64,000 bases of DNA from Anadara kagoshimensis (lineage: Eukaryota; Mollusca; Bivalvia; Arcoida; Arcidae), in the NCBI GenBank assembly GCA_021292105.1, contig CM037869.1:28783536-28847535 (forward strand). The letters run 5' to 3'. The position numbers and the translations under genes were made by a program. The notes below the pieces were generated by a model that searched no databases, was not told where the DNA came from, and saw only the letters and a program-made list of their open reading frames with translations. Of this stretch, positions 50,107-60,059 are shown in pieces. Position 1 is the first letter of the stretch; every line of letters begins with the position of its first letter.

Positions 50107-53100
50107 CTAAAAATAAATGATTTTCATTTAAAATGCATTTGTGTTGAACCAAGTTAAACAAGAGGCCCATGGGCCTGATACGCTCACCTGATAACTAATG
50201 GCTAGCTGATAGATTTAAAGAAAACATAAATACTGAAACCCCAATGACTTTTTTCTTTACACCATGATAACCATTGTATCAATACCTACAACATTCTAAT
50301 ATACATGCCTATACAAAAAGTTAATAGTTTTCAAGATAATTAACCATTTCAGTATTGTTTCACATCTGTGACCTTGACTTTTGAACCCATGACCTTTTTC
50401 TATACATCAAAATGATCGTTGTATCAATACCTACAACATTCTAATATACATGCCTATACAAAAAGTTTATAGTTTTTGAGATAATAAAACATTTCGGTAT
50501 TGTTTCGCATATGTGACCTTGACCTTTGAACCCATGACCTTTTTCTATACATCAAAATGATTGTTGTATCGATACCTACAACATTGTAATATACATGACT
50601 ATACAAAAAGTTTACAATTTTTGAGATAATTAACCATTTCAGTATTGTTTTGCATCTGTGACCTTGACCTTTGAACTCATGACCTTTTTCTATACATCAA
50701 AATGATCGTTGTATCAATACCTACACCCATTCTAATATACAAGTCTATACAAAAAGTTTATAGTTTTCAAGATAATTAACCATTTCGGTATTGTTTCACA
50801 TCTGTGACCTTCACCTTTGAACCCATGACCTTTTTCTATACATCAAAATGATTGTTGTATCGATACCTACAACATTGTAATATACATGCCTATACAAAAA
50901 GTTTATAGTTTTTAAGATATTAACCCTTTCGGTATTGTTTTGCATCTGTGACCTTGACCTTTGAACCCATGACCTTTTTCTATACATCAAAATGATCGGT
51001 GTATCAATACCTACAACATTCTAATATACAAGTCTATACAAAAAGTTTATAGTTTTCAAGATAATTAACCATTTCGCTATTGTTTCACATCTGTGACCTT
51101 GACCTTTGAACCCATGACCTTTTTCTATACATCAAAATAATTGCTGTATCAATACCTACAACATTCTAATATACATGCCTACACAAAAAGTTTATAGTTT
51201 TCGAGATAATTAACCATTTCGGTATTGTTTCGCATATGTGACCTTGACCTTTGAACCCATGACCTTTTTCTATACATCAAAATGATCGTTGTATCGATAC
51301 CTACAACATTCTAATATACATACCTATACAAAAAGTTTATAGTTTTCGAGATAATTAAACATTTCGGTATTGTTTCGCATCTGTGACGTTGACCTTTGAA
51401 CCCATGACCTTTTTCCATACATCAAAATGATCGTTGTATCAATACCTACAACATTCTAATATACATGCCTACACAAAATGTTTATAGTTTTCGAGATAAT
51501 TAACCATTTTGGTATTGTTTTGCATCTGTGACCTTGACCTTTGATTCCATGACCTTTTTCTATACATCAAAATGATCGTTGTATCAATACTTACAACATT
51601 CTAATATACAAGCCTATACAAAAAGTTTATAGTTTTTGAGATAATTAACCATTTCGGTATTGTTTCGCATCTGTGACCTTGACCTTTGAACCCATGACCT
51701 TTTTCTATACATCAAAATGATCGCTGTATTAATACTTACAACATTCTAATATACATGCCTATACAAAAAGTTTATAGTTTTTGAGATAATTAACCATTTC
51801 GGTATTGTTTCACATCTGTGACCTTGACCTTTCAACCAATGACCTTTTTCTATACATCAAAATGATTGTTGTATCAATACCTACAACAATCTAATATACA
51901 TGTCTATACAAAAAGTTTATAGTTTTCGAGATAATTTACCATTTCAGTATTGTTTCGCATCTGTGACCTTGACCTTTGAACCCATGACCTTTTTCTATAC
52001 ATCAAAATGATCATTGTATTAATACCTACAACATTCCAATATACATGCCTATACAAAAAGTTTATAGTTTTCGAGATAATTAACCATTTCAGGATTGATT
52101 CGCATCTCTGACCTTGACCTTTGAACCCATGACCTTATTCTATATATCAAAATGATCGCTGTATCAATACCTACAACATTCTAATATACATGCCTATACA
52201 AAAAGTGTATAGTTTTTGAGATAATTAACCATTTCAGTAATGTTTTTACATCTGTGACCTTGACCTTTGAACCCATGACCTTTTTCTATACATCAAAATG
52301 ATCGTTGTATCAATACCTACAACATTCCAATATACAAGCCTATACAAAAAGTTTATAGTTTTTGAGATAATTAACCATTTCGGTATTGTTTCGCATCTGT
52401 GACCTTGACCTTTGAACCCATGACCTTTTTCTATACATCAAAATGATCGCTGTATCAATACCTACAACATTCTAATATACATGCCTATACAAAAAGTTTA
52501 TAGTTTTTGAGATAATTAACCATTTCAGTAATGTTTCACATCTGTGACCTTGACCTTTGAACCCATGACCTTTTTCTATACATCAAAATGATCGTTGTAT
52601 CAATACCTACAACATTCTAATATACATGCCTATACAAAATGTTTATAGTTTTCGAGATAATTAACTATTTCGGTATTGTTTCGCATCTGTGACCTTGACC
52701 TTTGAACCCATGACCTTTTTCCATACATCAAAATGATCGATGTATCGATACCTACAACATTCTAATATAAATGCCTATACAAAAAGTTTATAGTTTTCAA
52801 GATAATAATTATAATCAGAGGTAAAAAAATTAGGTCACGACCTTGACAATTGCCCTTGACCTCATTTTGAAGATACTAACAAGAAGATGTCAAAACTGAA
52901 AACCCCATGTCATTATCTGGTCAAATAGTCAAGTTAAAACAATTTGAAGCTATTTTACGATTTTTTTAAAATTAAACGCAAAAACGCGTAACCTATTTTT
53001 ATCCGAATTTCACAAAATGAACAAACTATAGGCTTAAGACCCTAGAGAAGCCAAATATCACATCAGATTTTTTCTCCAATCAGTACTTCGGGAGAAGAAG

Positions 53101-56100
53101 ATTTTTTAAGATTTTTGCACCCCTAGGTCACCTTGACCTAGTTATGGTAGCCATAGCAACGCCTCGAACAAATCTGAATTGCACCGGCCCATATATACTT
53201 CTGACAAAGTTTCATTAAAAACTGTCCAGTAGTTTCAGAGGAGAAGTCGAAAATAGGTGTTAACGACGCACGCACACACGGACGCACGCACATACACACG
53301 CTGCGCTATGCCATAAGCTCACATGACCTTCGGTCAGGTGAGCTAAAAATGTTCCAGACAAGATCAAAATGTGAGAGAAGTGGAGTAGGAGCAATATTTG
53401 TTTACAATCCAGTCAAGATTCTTTCACTAATATAGAGGCAGTCAGTTCAGGGATAGTGGAGAAGACAGGAGTACCTGGAGATAACAACAGACCTTCAGCA
53501 AGTACACTGACAAACTTTCTCACACTAGGATCTAACCTGAGTAGGATTTGAACAGAGGCCCTGTGATACGTAAGTGCATGCTTATGACCACTCGGCCACC
53601 TAAACCCCTTTGGAATCTTGAGAGGAAAAGAAAGTTAATTTTTTTAACTACCTTTTCCTCTCAAGATTCTAAAGGGGTCTAGGTGCAATGAGAAAGATTT
53701 CAGTCTTTTGGGTACCAAAACTTCTGACAGTTAATCAGAAGCATATAAGGCACATATTGCAACACCATACCTTTTTGGGATCTGGGTTATCTGGGAAACG
53801 TTGTGCAGCAATCAGGAATCCATCAGGTGATGGTTTACCATGCTTGATCTCAGGGTCACAACCGATATAAACAAGATGGTCGAACAATCCAAACAAATCC
53901 TTATGATTAATTGTTTTTAATTCCATGCTTCGTTTAGTTGAGCCAGTTGCCACAGCAATCGGAACACCAGTTTTGTGTAAATGTTTCACCAATTTTTCAG
54001 CACCTAAATGAAGAAGTACAACATCTACATGAAGGAAAAAAGATTAACTGATGAGATGTGGTAACTGCTTTAGCTATTCCAGGCAAACTGAACCACATGT
54101 CAATGGATGTTATGATTAGTTTATCTGAAATAGCTATAACAATTATACAACCTAGCTTATCTGTATGTTAAGAAGACATTTTGTGTCAAGTGTGAAGATT
54201 TTAATACAATTGTGTTCTCTTCAGTCTTAATAATAAAGTGTTTATATGATCTGACTTGGTGAACTACTTTTTGACCAAGCATAGCCAAGGTAAGAACCTG
54301 ACCTAGCTAATGTCAAGACCATCATCCTTGTAAGGTTGGAAGAATATTACACTTGTGGCTTCTAGCATGTTAATGTGTTAATTTAAAAGGTTTTTTATGA
54401 AATATAATTTGACCAAAAAAGGCCCACATACAAAAAACATAACCTAGCTTTTGTCAAGAGGATTATGCAGGGCAAGTTTTAAAGAAATTAAGCAAATATT
54501 GTGACCTCTAAGATTTTTCATGATTTATTAATTAATGATCAGGTGAACTAAACATAAAACAGTTTTAATTCTTAATTCAGTTTTCAATCTAGAAGGGGTC
54601 ACTTGCCCCAAAGTAATACTTTCTGATGGTCAACCCTAATCCATCTTATTAGTCTTAGTTGATTTTTAAATAAGTCTAATTCTGCCTCTTTCTCATTAAT
54701 ACCATTTTTAGACTCAATAATAGTCTTTTCAAATAAAATGCCCCAAATTACGTTACTATCTGGACCCAACTATTTGAAAACATTGACCTTGAGTTTTTGT
54801 ATTGCCTGCATAGGCCAAGATAATACCACTAACCATATTTCTAGATTGAACACTGTTAGGTTATCTGTTAAAGTCTGTCCCGAGCCATTAGGCCCATCAG
54901 GCTGGAGCTTATCCCAGTTTCGGTGGCGTTAAGCGACTGAGAGTACAAGACTCTCCCCTGAATGGGACGCCGGTCCATCTCAGGGTTAACCCCCAGCATT
55001 TTGCTGGTACTCATTTATTTTTCAGCTGAGTGAACTGGAACAACGTGAAATTAAGTGTCTTGCTCAAGGACACAACACATCGCCCGGTCCAGGGATCGAA
55101 CCCACGACCTTCGAATCATGAGTCCAACGCCTTTACCACTAGGCCACGCGCTTCCACAAGGTTATCTGTAGGACTGTATAAATTATAACAACTTACCTGG
55201 CAAAACACCAACAGTTGGGAACAATTTCTCGTACAATACGTGAGCTGTTTCTAAATATTCTTCTACAGTCAGAGGTAAATCAAGCTCATCTATAATATAA
55301 AGTTAAACAAGACATTACAAGTGACACAAATATGTTGCCATGGAAATTTTACATACTAGTAATACATGTAAATGTAACATTATAAAGTGTGCTTTTGGCA
55401 ACAACAATTTAAAGTTACATAAGCTCTGAATACAAGATAACATAGGGCTGAAACAAATACCAAATTTAGGATTCAAATATTCAAATCCTATTTGAATATT
55501 CGGCGCCAAAGAGAAACTTTCCATCTTTTCTGGAACAGAGCTAAATAGGGCATTTTTTAGGATGGAACTGATATGGATTGCGTGAAACAGATCAAAATAA
55601 TTACCTTATTATTAATTCCTTATTCATAGGAAGGCTGTATGACGATAATAAAATCATGAAGATTTAATGATTAAGACCATGTAAGCAGCAAAACATGTTT
55701 TCCTAGTATAGGAAGGAATATTCGAATACCAATATAGCATTCGAATACCATCAAAAATCTATTAGTAATTGAATATTCAAACATTTGTTTTAGCTCTAAG
55801 ATAACATGGGTTAGTACTTAGAAGATCTAGATGCAGGATTGTCTGATATTTTACCATTGTAAATTTTTGTTCCAAGTTTTCTGAAATTTCGTAAGTAGAT
55901 TTATGCAAAATCTTGAAAACTTCATTTGCAATTGCATGGAGATAAGTAAAATAATGAAATTCTGAAAATTATGCTGCAAAATGACTTGACACTAATATAG
56001 TTTCATAAACTCCAAATTTCCTTAAAAGTGTGAAAATGTTTTTTAATTTGGCTTGTTGAAAGTCAGTGGTTTTCTCTTGACACTCTGGTTTCCTTCAGCT

Positions 56101-59100
56101 TCCCAAACCTGTCTGCCTCGCTATAAAAATCTTGATTAAGATGAAGAACTCCACTTCAACCCATTTCTTACCTATGATAATTTTGGAAGCCTCAGATTCC
56201 TTCTTTCCCATTTGTTTTATTTTGGTTTCCCATGTAAAAGTCTTCCCATACTTGCCAACAATTTCTTGTGTTGCAATGGTGTAGAGTCTTTCAGTATCTG
56301 AAATTTAATCACATAAATCAGGACAGAAATTTACCCATTTAAATTAAATTACTGTAAATACGGAAATTTTGTGACTGTTGATTAATATGAGAATCATTAT
56401 TTTAAGATATTAAGATATTCCTGTAGTTTTATTTTCCTGACAATGGATGATTGTCAGTGCAAGAATAAACTATATCAAAACTATTTACCAATTTTATTTT
56501 TATTCATGGTATTTTTGCAAATTTACTAAAGACAAACAGTGTTTTCCATAAGAGGCGGCAACAGGCAGTTTTGACAGCCTAAAACTCAAAATATATAAAA
56601 TTGCCTTCAGAAGACATGAAAATGTTTTTGTCCTAGGAGCCCTCCTTTAACCCTGGCCTGTTGGATTAGTCAATTTACTTCCTGCTACCTACAAATTTTA
56701 GGCAAATCACTGGGCAAAACAACATTAACATCTACCAATTTGCAGTAAATGGCTAAATTAGTAATAAAAGCAGATAAAGATTAGGTCATAACCTTGGCCT
56801 TTAACCCTGACTTCATTATGAAGGACATTGCAAAAATATAAAAATCTGACACCCTCATGTCAATATCTTTACACCATTTACTTTAGTTATACATGTACAT
56901 ATAGCCGATACAAAATTACACCTTACTTTATAAATACAGTGCTACCTGTCTTAAAGGCCACCTCTATATAAGGGCCACCTTCTTATAAAGACCAGTATAA
57001 TTGTATCCCAATTGTTCTGTATTTATATTATTTGAACCTGTGTATAAAGGCCACCTGCCCATAACGCCACTTTTACAGGTTTCCTTGGGCGGCCTTTATA
57101 GACAGGTTTGACTGTACTGTCATATTATTTTATAAATACTGTCCTTGACCTTTGGCATTGACTTCATGTAGAAAAGCATTGCTTCAAAGCAGTGAAAATA
57201 TTAAATGTGTTGAAATATTTCCAAAAATGCTGAAGAATTAGAAAAGGACATGGATTAAAACTAGGTCATGACCTTGAGATTTGTACCCATTTTCAAGGTT
57301 ACTTTATAAAAACATTATTAACTTTAAAAACCTATCACCAAATCTTTACATATGGACAAGCTGTAACAATTTTAAAGTTATTTTACGAATAATTAAGACA
57401 ACCATTCTGATTTTATCCATGATTTCATGTAAAACTAAACACTTTAAACATTGAAATATGATAAAAAAATACCTATAAAGTAGCAATTAAAAGTACAAAG
57501 GAAAAACGGTTGGTCATGACCTTGGCATATGACCCCATTTTGAAGGTCATTTCAAGAAAAGGTCAATGAATTTTTTTCAAAATGGGGTTTGCCGCTATAC
57601 CACATGATCAACACTCCTCAACTTTTGTGTTATGAATTCCCATAATAACGCAGTTTTTACTGGAAAACTTGATCTGACATGATTCCATATCCAACTGGAA
57701 ATAATTATTCAACAAAAACGTTGTGCAATGGGTATCACATCATACAGTGGCAACCCCCATAAAATAAAATAATAAATAATTTAAAAAACAAGAGGCCCAT
57801 GGGTCTTAACGCTCACCTGTGACCTTGACCTTTGAAGCCATGAGCTTCATTAAAATATCAAAATGATAATTAGGCCAATATTCTTATATGCATCCCTATA
57901 CAAAAAGTTAATAGTTTTTGATAAATAATCATTTCAGTACTTGTTTGTATCTGTGATCTTGGCATTTGCCCTTCATTCATATATCCAAATGACCAAATGA
58001 CCATTGTGCCAGTACCAACAATATTCTAATATACATGCCTATACAAAAAGTTAATAGTTTTCAAGATAATTAACCATTAAGGTATTCATTCGCATCTGTG
58101 ACCTTTATTCATATATCAAAATGATCATTAGGATAATATCTAAATATTCTAATATACATGCCTATACAATAGTTTTTGAGATAAATAATCATTTCAGAAC
58201 TTGTTCACATCTGTGACCTTGACCTTTGAACCCATAACCTTCATTCATATATCAAAATGGTTGTTAGGCTAATACCTACAATATTCTAATATACATGCAT
58301 ATACAAAAAGTTAATAGTTTTCAAGATAATTAACCATTCAGGTATTCATTCGGATCTGTGACCTTGACCTTCATACCCATGACCTTTATTCATATATCAA
58401 AATGACTATTGGGTCATTACCTACAATATTCTAATATACATGCCTATACAAAATGTCTATAATTTTTGAGATAAATAATCATTTCAGTACTTGTTTACAT
58501 CTATGACCTTGACCTTTGAACTCATGACCTTTATTCATATATCAAAATGACAATTGGGCCATTACCTACAATATTCTAGTATACATGCCTATACTAAAAG
58601 TTCATAGTTTTGCAGATAATTAACTATTTTGGTGAACTTGTACATCTGTGACCTTGACCTTTGAACCCATGACCTTAATCGATATATCATAATGATAGTC
58701 ATGTCAATACCTACAATTAACCAAAAATCCTACGTCATTATCACCAGAAATGTTTAAAAAATAGCTTTTTTTATCAAAGGTCAAAAACTGGGACATGACC
58801 TTGACCTTTGACCTTGACATCAATCGGAAGAAAATCGCAAGACAAGATTAACAGTGAAAACTTCATACAATTATCTTCAGTCATTATGAAGTTATAACAA
58901 TAAATGTCTCATTTTAAAAATTACAATTTTAGGCAAAAAACGCGTAACCTATTTTTGGTCCAATTTTCATGAAAAACACAATTTTAATGTATCTAGGTAT
59001 CTTGAAGCCAAAAATCTAATCAAAATTTGCCTGCATCTTTTGGTTTCAGAGAAGATGTTTTTGTTTTTTGGCTATTTATAGTAACGGCAGCCATATTTTT

Positions 59101-59678
59101 GGGCATGGTCAAACCCCGAACACCATTTTGAAAGCCTGTTACCCAGGCATAATAATCACCAAGTTTCATCAAATTTGGCTCAGTAGCTTTGGAGGAGAAG
59201 ATTAAAATGTAAAGTTTACGCACGACGAACGATGATAGATAGCAATAGCTCATCTGAGCCTTTTGGCTCAGGTGAGCTAAAAAATTGAATTGATCAAACC
59301 AAGGCAAAAATTGCATCGGGTTTTTTTTTCTTGTGCAATAATATCAGTTTTGGAGAATTTTTGAGTTAGATTTGTATATCACTTGATCACCTTCACTAGT
59401 TTTGGTAACCTTAGCAACACCAAGAAATTATATTTTCTAAGTTTAGTTAAAATCTTTCCATATAGTTCAGAAAAGGTGAAAATGTGTAACGGCGCACACC
59501 AAATTCACTTGACATTTGACCAGGTGAGCTAAAAGCCGTTTTCAACAGCCCTAAAAACAAGGCTTTGTCTTTCGTAGACATTATCTATATTCAAATTTCT
59601 ACATTCACATTAATAGCATATTTTACCTAGTAATAAACCGTCTACATCGAAAATCACGTGTGTTACGGGAGCTGCCAT
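49921..59678 (-). CDS. PUDP: Pseudouridine-5'-phosphatase (HDHD1-type), five exons, complete
   Basis: Exons 59678-59627, 56297-56172, 55289-55197, 54003-53771 and 50106-49921 join to 690 nt, 229 aa plus TAA; vertebrate PUDP is about the same length. The enzyme removes the 5'-phosphate from pseudouridine 5'-monophosphate in the cytoplasm, part of modified-nucleoside turnover. HAD motifs are all present: motif I DVDGLLLDT (nucleophile D11, general acid D13), motif II AVATGS (T110), motif III HGKPSPD (K147) and motif IV VFEDAPNG (E173, D174). The cap domain lies between residues 18 and 90. All splice sites are GT/AG and phases agree (1, 1, 1, 0). Intron 1 and intron 4 each hold a Helitron-like element. 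The gene starts 355 bp from GRTP1, transcribed away from it. Within the HAD family, the MAAPVTH start and the DPE(I/V).HGKP block favour PUDP over phosphoglycolate-type relatives. Confidence 0.95.
50159..53346 (+). mobile_element. Helitron-like non-autonomous element with long internal satellite (copy 2), in PUDP intron 4
   Basis: Left end CAAGAGGCCCATGGGCCTG followed by 'atacgctcacctg'. Right end: hairpin TGACC-TTC-GGTCA (53324-53336), then GGTGAG and CTAA (53343-53346). A hairpin shortly before CTRR is the mark of Helitron 3' ends. GCTCACCTG at the left and CAGGTGAGC at the right are also inverted to each other, as described for Helentron-type ends. About 2.6 kb of the 3.2-kb element is a tandem array. 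The non-repeated right part (52830-53346) has 'ggtcaccttgacctagttatggtagccatagcaac' and an acgcacgcac-rich block shared with 38225. The element makes up most of the 3.66-kb intron. There is no Rep/helicase ORF. Confidence 0.7.
50230..52810 (+). repeat. Satellite array, about 17-18 copies of a 145-bp unit
   Basis: Each unit contains, in order, TGACCTTGACCTTTGAACC, 'catgacctttttctatacatcaaaatgatcgttgtatcaatacctacaacattctaatatacatgcctatacaaaaagtttatagtttt', '(c/t)gagataattaaccatttcggtattgtttcgcatctg'. Consecutive TGACCTT starts at about 50514, 50659 and 50805 fix the period at 145-146 bp. Units are highly similar, suggesting recent expansion or homogenisation. Older, diverged relatives are in copies 1 and 3. 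Confidence 0.9.
53400..53606 (-). mobile_element. Class-II-tRNA-headed SINE
   Basis: Minus strand: 'gggtttaggtggccgagtggtcataagcatgcacttacgtatcacagggcctctgttcaaatcctactcagg'. Here 'ggtggccgagtggtc' is an A box of Leu/Ser type and 'gttcaaatcc' a B box. The body extends left to about 53400. Confidence 0.6.
53606..53684. repeat. 79-bp inverted repeat near the PUDP exon 4 donor
   Basis: 'cccctttggaatcttgagaggaaaag' pairs with 'cttttcctctcaagattctaaagggg', separated by 'aaagttaatttttttaactac'. It lies about 87 bp into intron 4. Confidence 0.75.
53771..54003 (-). CDS. PUDP: PUDP exon 4
   Basis: Acceptor catttag, 233 nt, donor gtatgg, ending in phase 0. Holds motif II (ATGS) and motif III (HGKPSPD). 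The open frame reading past the donor to 53735 is intron. Confidence 0.95.
54584..54860. mobile_element. MITE with CAGTGTTCAATCTAGAA-type ends, in PUDP intron 3
   Basis: Left CAGTTTTCAATCTAGAAGGG, right TTCTAGATTGAACACTG. Same family as the short element at 48357. Confidence 0.65.
54868..55158 (-). mobile_element. SINE with 'gcttatcccagtttc' body, in PUDP intron 3
   Basis: Minus-strand head: 'ggccacgcg...' complement of 'ccactaggccacgcgcttcc', with 'gggatcgaacccacgaccttcgaatcatgagtcc' as an inverted B-box and anticodon-arm-like block. The body includes 'ctggagcttatcccagtttcggtggcgttaagcgactgag', 'gactctcccctgaatgggacgccggtccatctcagggttaacccccagca' and 'gtcttgctcaaggacacaacac'. This body type is widespread in aquatic invertebrates. 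Confidence 0.75.
55197..55289 (-). CDS. PUDP: PUDP exon 3
   Basis: Acceptor attatag, 93 nt, donor gtaagt. Reads DELDLPLTVEEYLETAHVL and on to FPTVGVLP, end of the cap domain. Confidence 0.95.
56172..56297 (-). CDS. PUDP: PUDP exon 2
   Basis: Acceptor aatttcag, 126 nt, donor gtaaga. Starts DTERLYTIATQEIV, cap domain, with KQMGKKESEA matching the conserved MG(K/R) substrate-side loop. Confidence 0.95.
56936..57118. mobile_element. MITE (ACAGTCAAACCTGTCTATAAAGG family), copy 3, in PUDP intron 1
   Basis: Left 'acagtgctacctgtcttaaaggccacctctatataagggcc', right 'cggcctttatagacaggtttgactgtact'. Same layout as 46447. Confidence 0.75.
57789..59280 (+). mobile_element. Helitron-like non-autonomous element (copy 3), in PUDP intron 1
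   Basis: Left CAAGAGGCCCATGGGTCTTA followed by 'acgctcacctg'. Right: hairpin CTGAGCC-TTTT-GGCTCAG (59254-59271), GTGAG and CTAA (59277-59280). About six diverged copies of the 145-150-bp satellite unit lie between 57815 and 58720. The right part has 'aggcataataatcaccaagtttcatcaaatttggctcagtagc', as in copy 1. Confidence 0.75.
59355..59532 (+). mobile_element. Truncated Helitron-like 3' end
   Basis: 'gatcaccttcactagttttggtaaccttagcaac', 'atagttcagaaaaggtgaaaatg', 'acggcgcacac', 'gacatttgaccaggtgagctaa' is the end block of copy 2, diverged. About 95 bp from the PUDP exon 1 donor. Confidence 0.6.
59627..59678 (-). CDS. PUDP: PUDP exon 1
   Basis: ATG at 59678 followed by MAAPVTHVIFDVDGLLL and one base of the next codon. 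Donor G|gtaaaa. Carries the catalytic DxD. Confidence 0.95.
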
Positions 59679-60033
59679 ATTGTTTATCTTTTAATGAATC
59701 TATTAAAAAGTGTAGCCCGTATTTCTGAACATGCACTCAAATTTTTTACATAATTTTATAACTTTTGTGTTCATAAGTAAATTTATATTAAAATGCAAAT
59801 ATCTATATCCGATAAATGTATGAAATATTATTGCAAAATAATTACGTGTGAAAAGAAATGTGTATTTTGAGTGCATGTGCGTTATATCGTGGGTGACACT
59901 TTTTAAATGGACCATTTGATCAAAGAGATGACACATCCGGTATAGCAGATGACAGCTGATACGGCGGCGAGTTAGAAATGGAGAGGTGTGACTCGGTAAT
60001 ATTATGAAGACAAGCTAACAAACATAACGAAAC
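59679..60033. promoter_or_regulatory. Shared head-to-head promoter region of PUDP and GRTP1
   Basis: 355 bp separate the two start codons. Transcription must begin on both strands within or near this stretch. CpG-containing words cluster near 59935-60040 ('catccggtatagc', 'gatacggcggcgagtt', 'aacgaaacatggcggaa'). No TATA box is obvious at a fixed distance on either side. A bidirectional promoter is inference from geometry. Confidence 0.6.
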
Positions 60034-60059
60034 ATGGCGGAAAACAATACAACACAGAG
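60034..60059 (+). CDS. GRTP1: GRTP1 exon 1 (coding part)
   Basis: ATGGCGG in a good initiation context (aaacATGG). 26 nt coding MAENNTTQ plus two bases, donor AG|gtaacg. Confidence 0.75.

Noticed and set aside
50230..52810. CRISPR-like regular repeat array
   Set aside because: Whole 145-bp units are repeated head-to-tail with no unique spacers, in a eukaryotic intron inside a mobile element.
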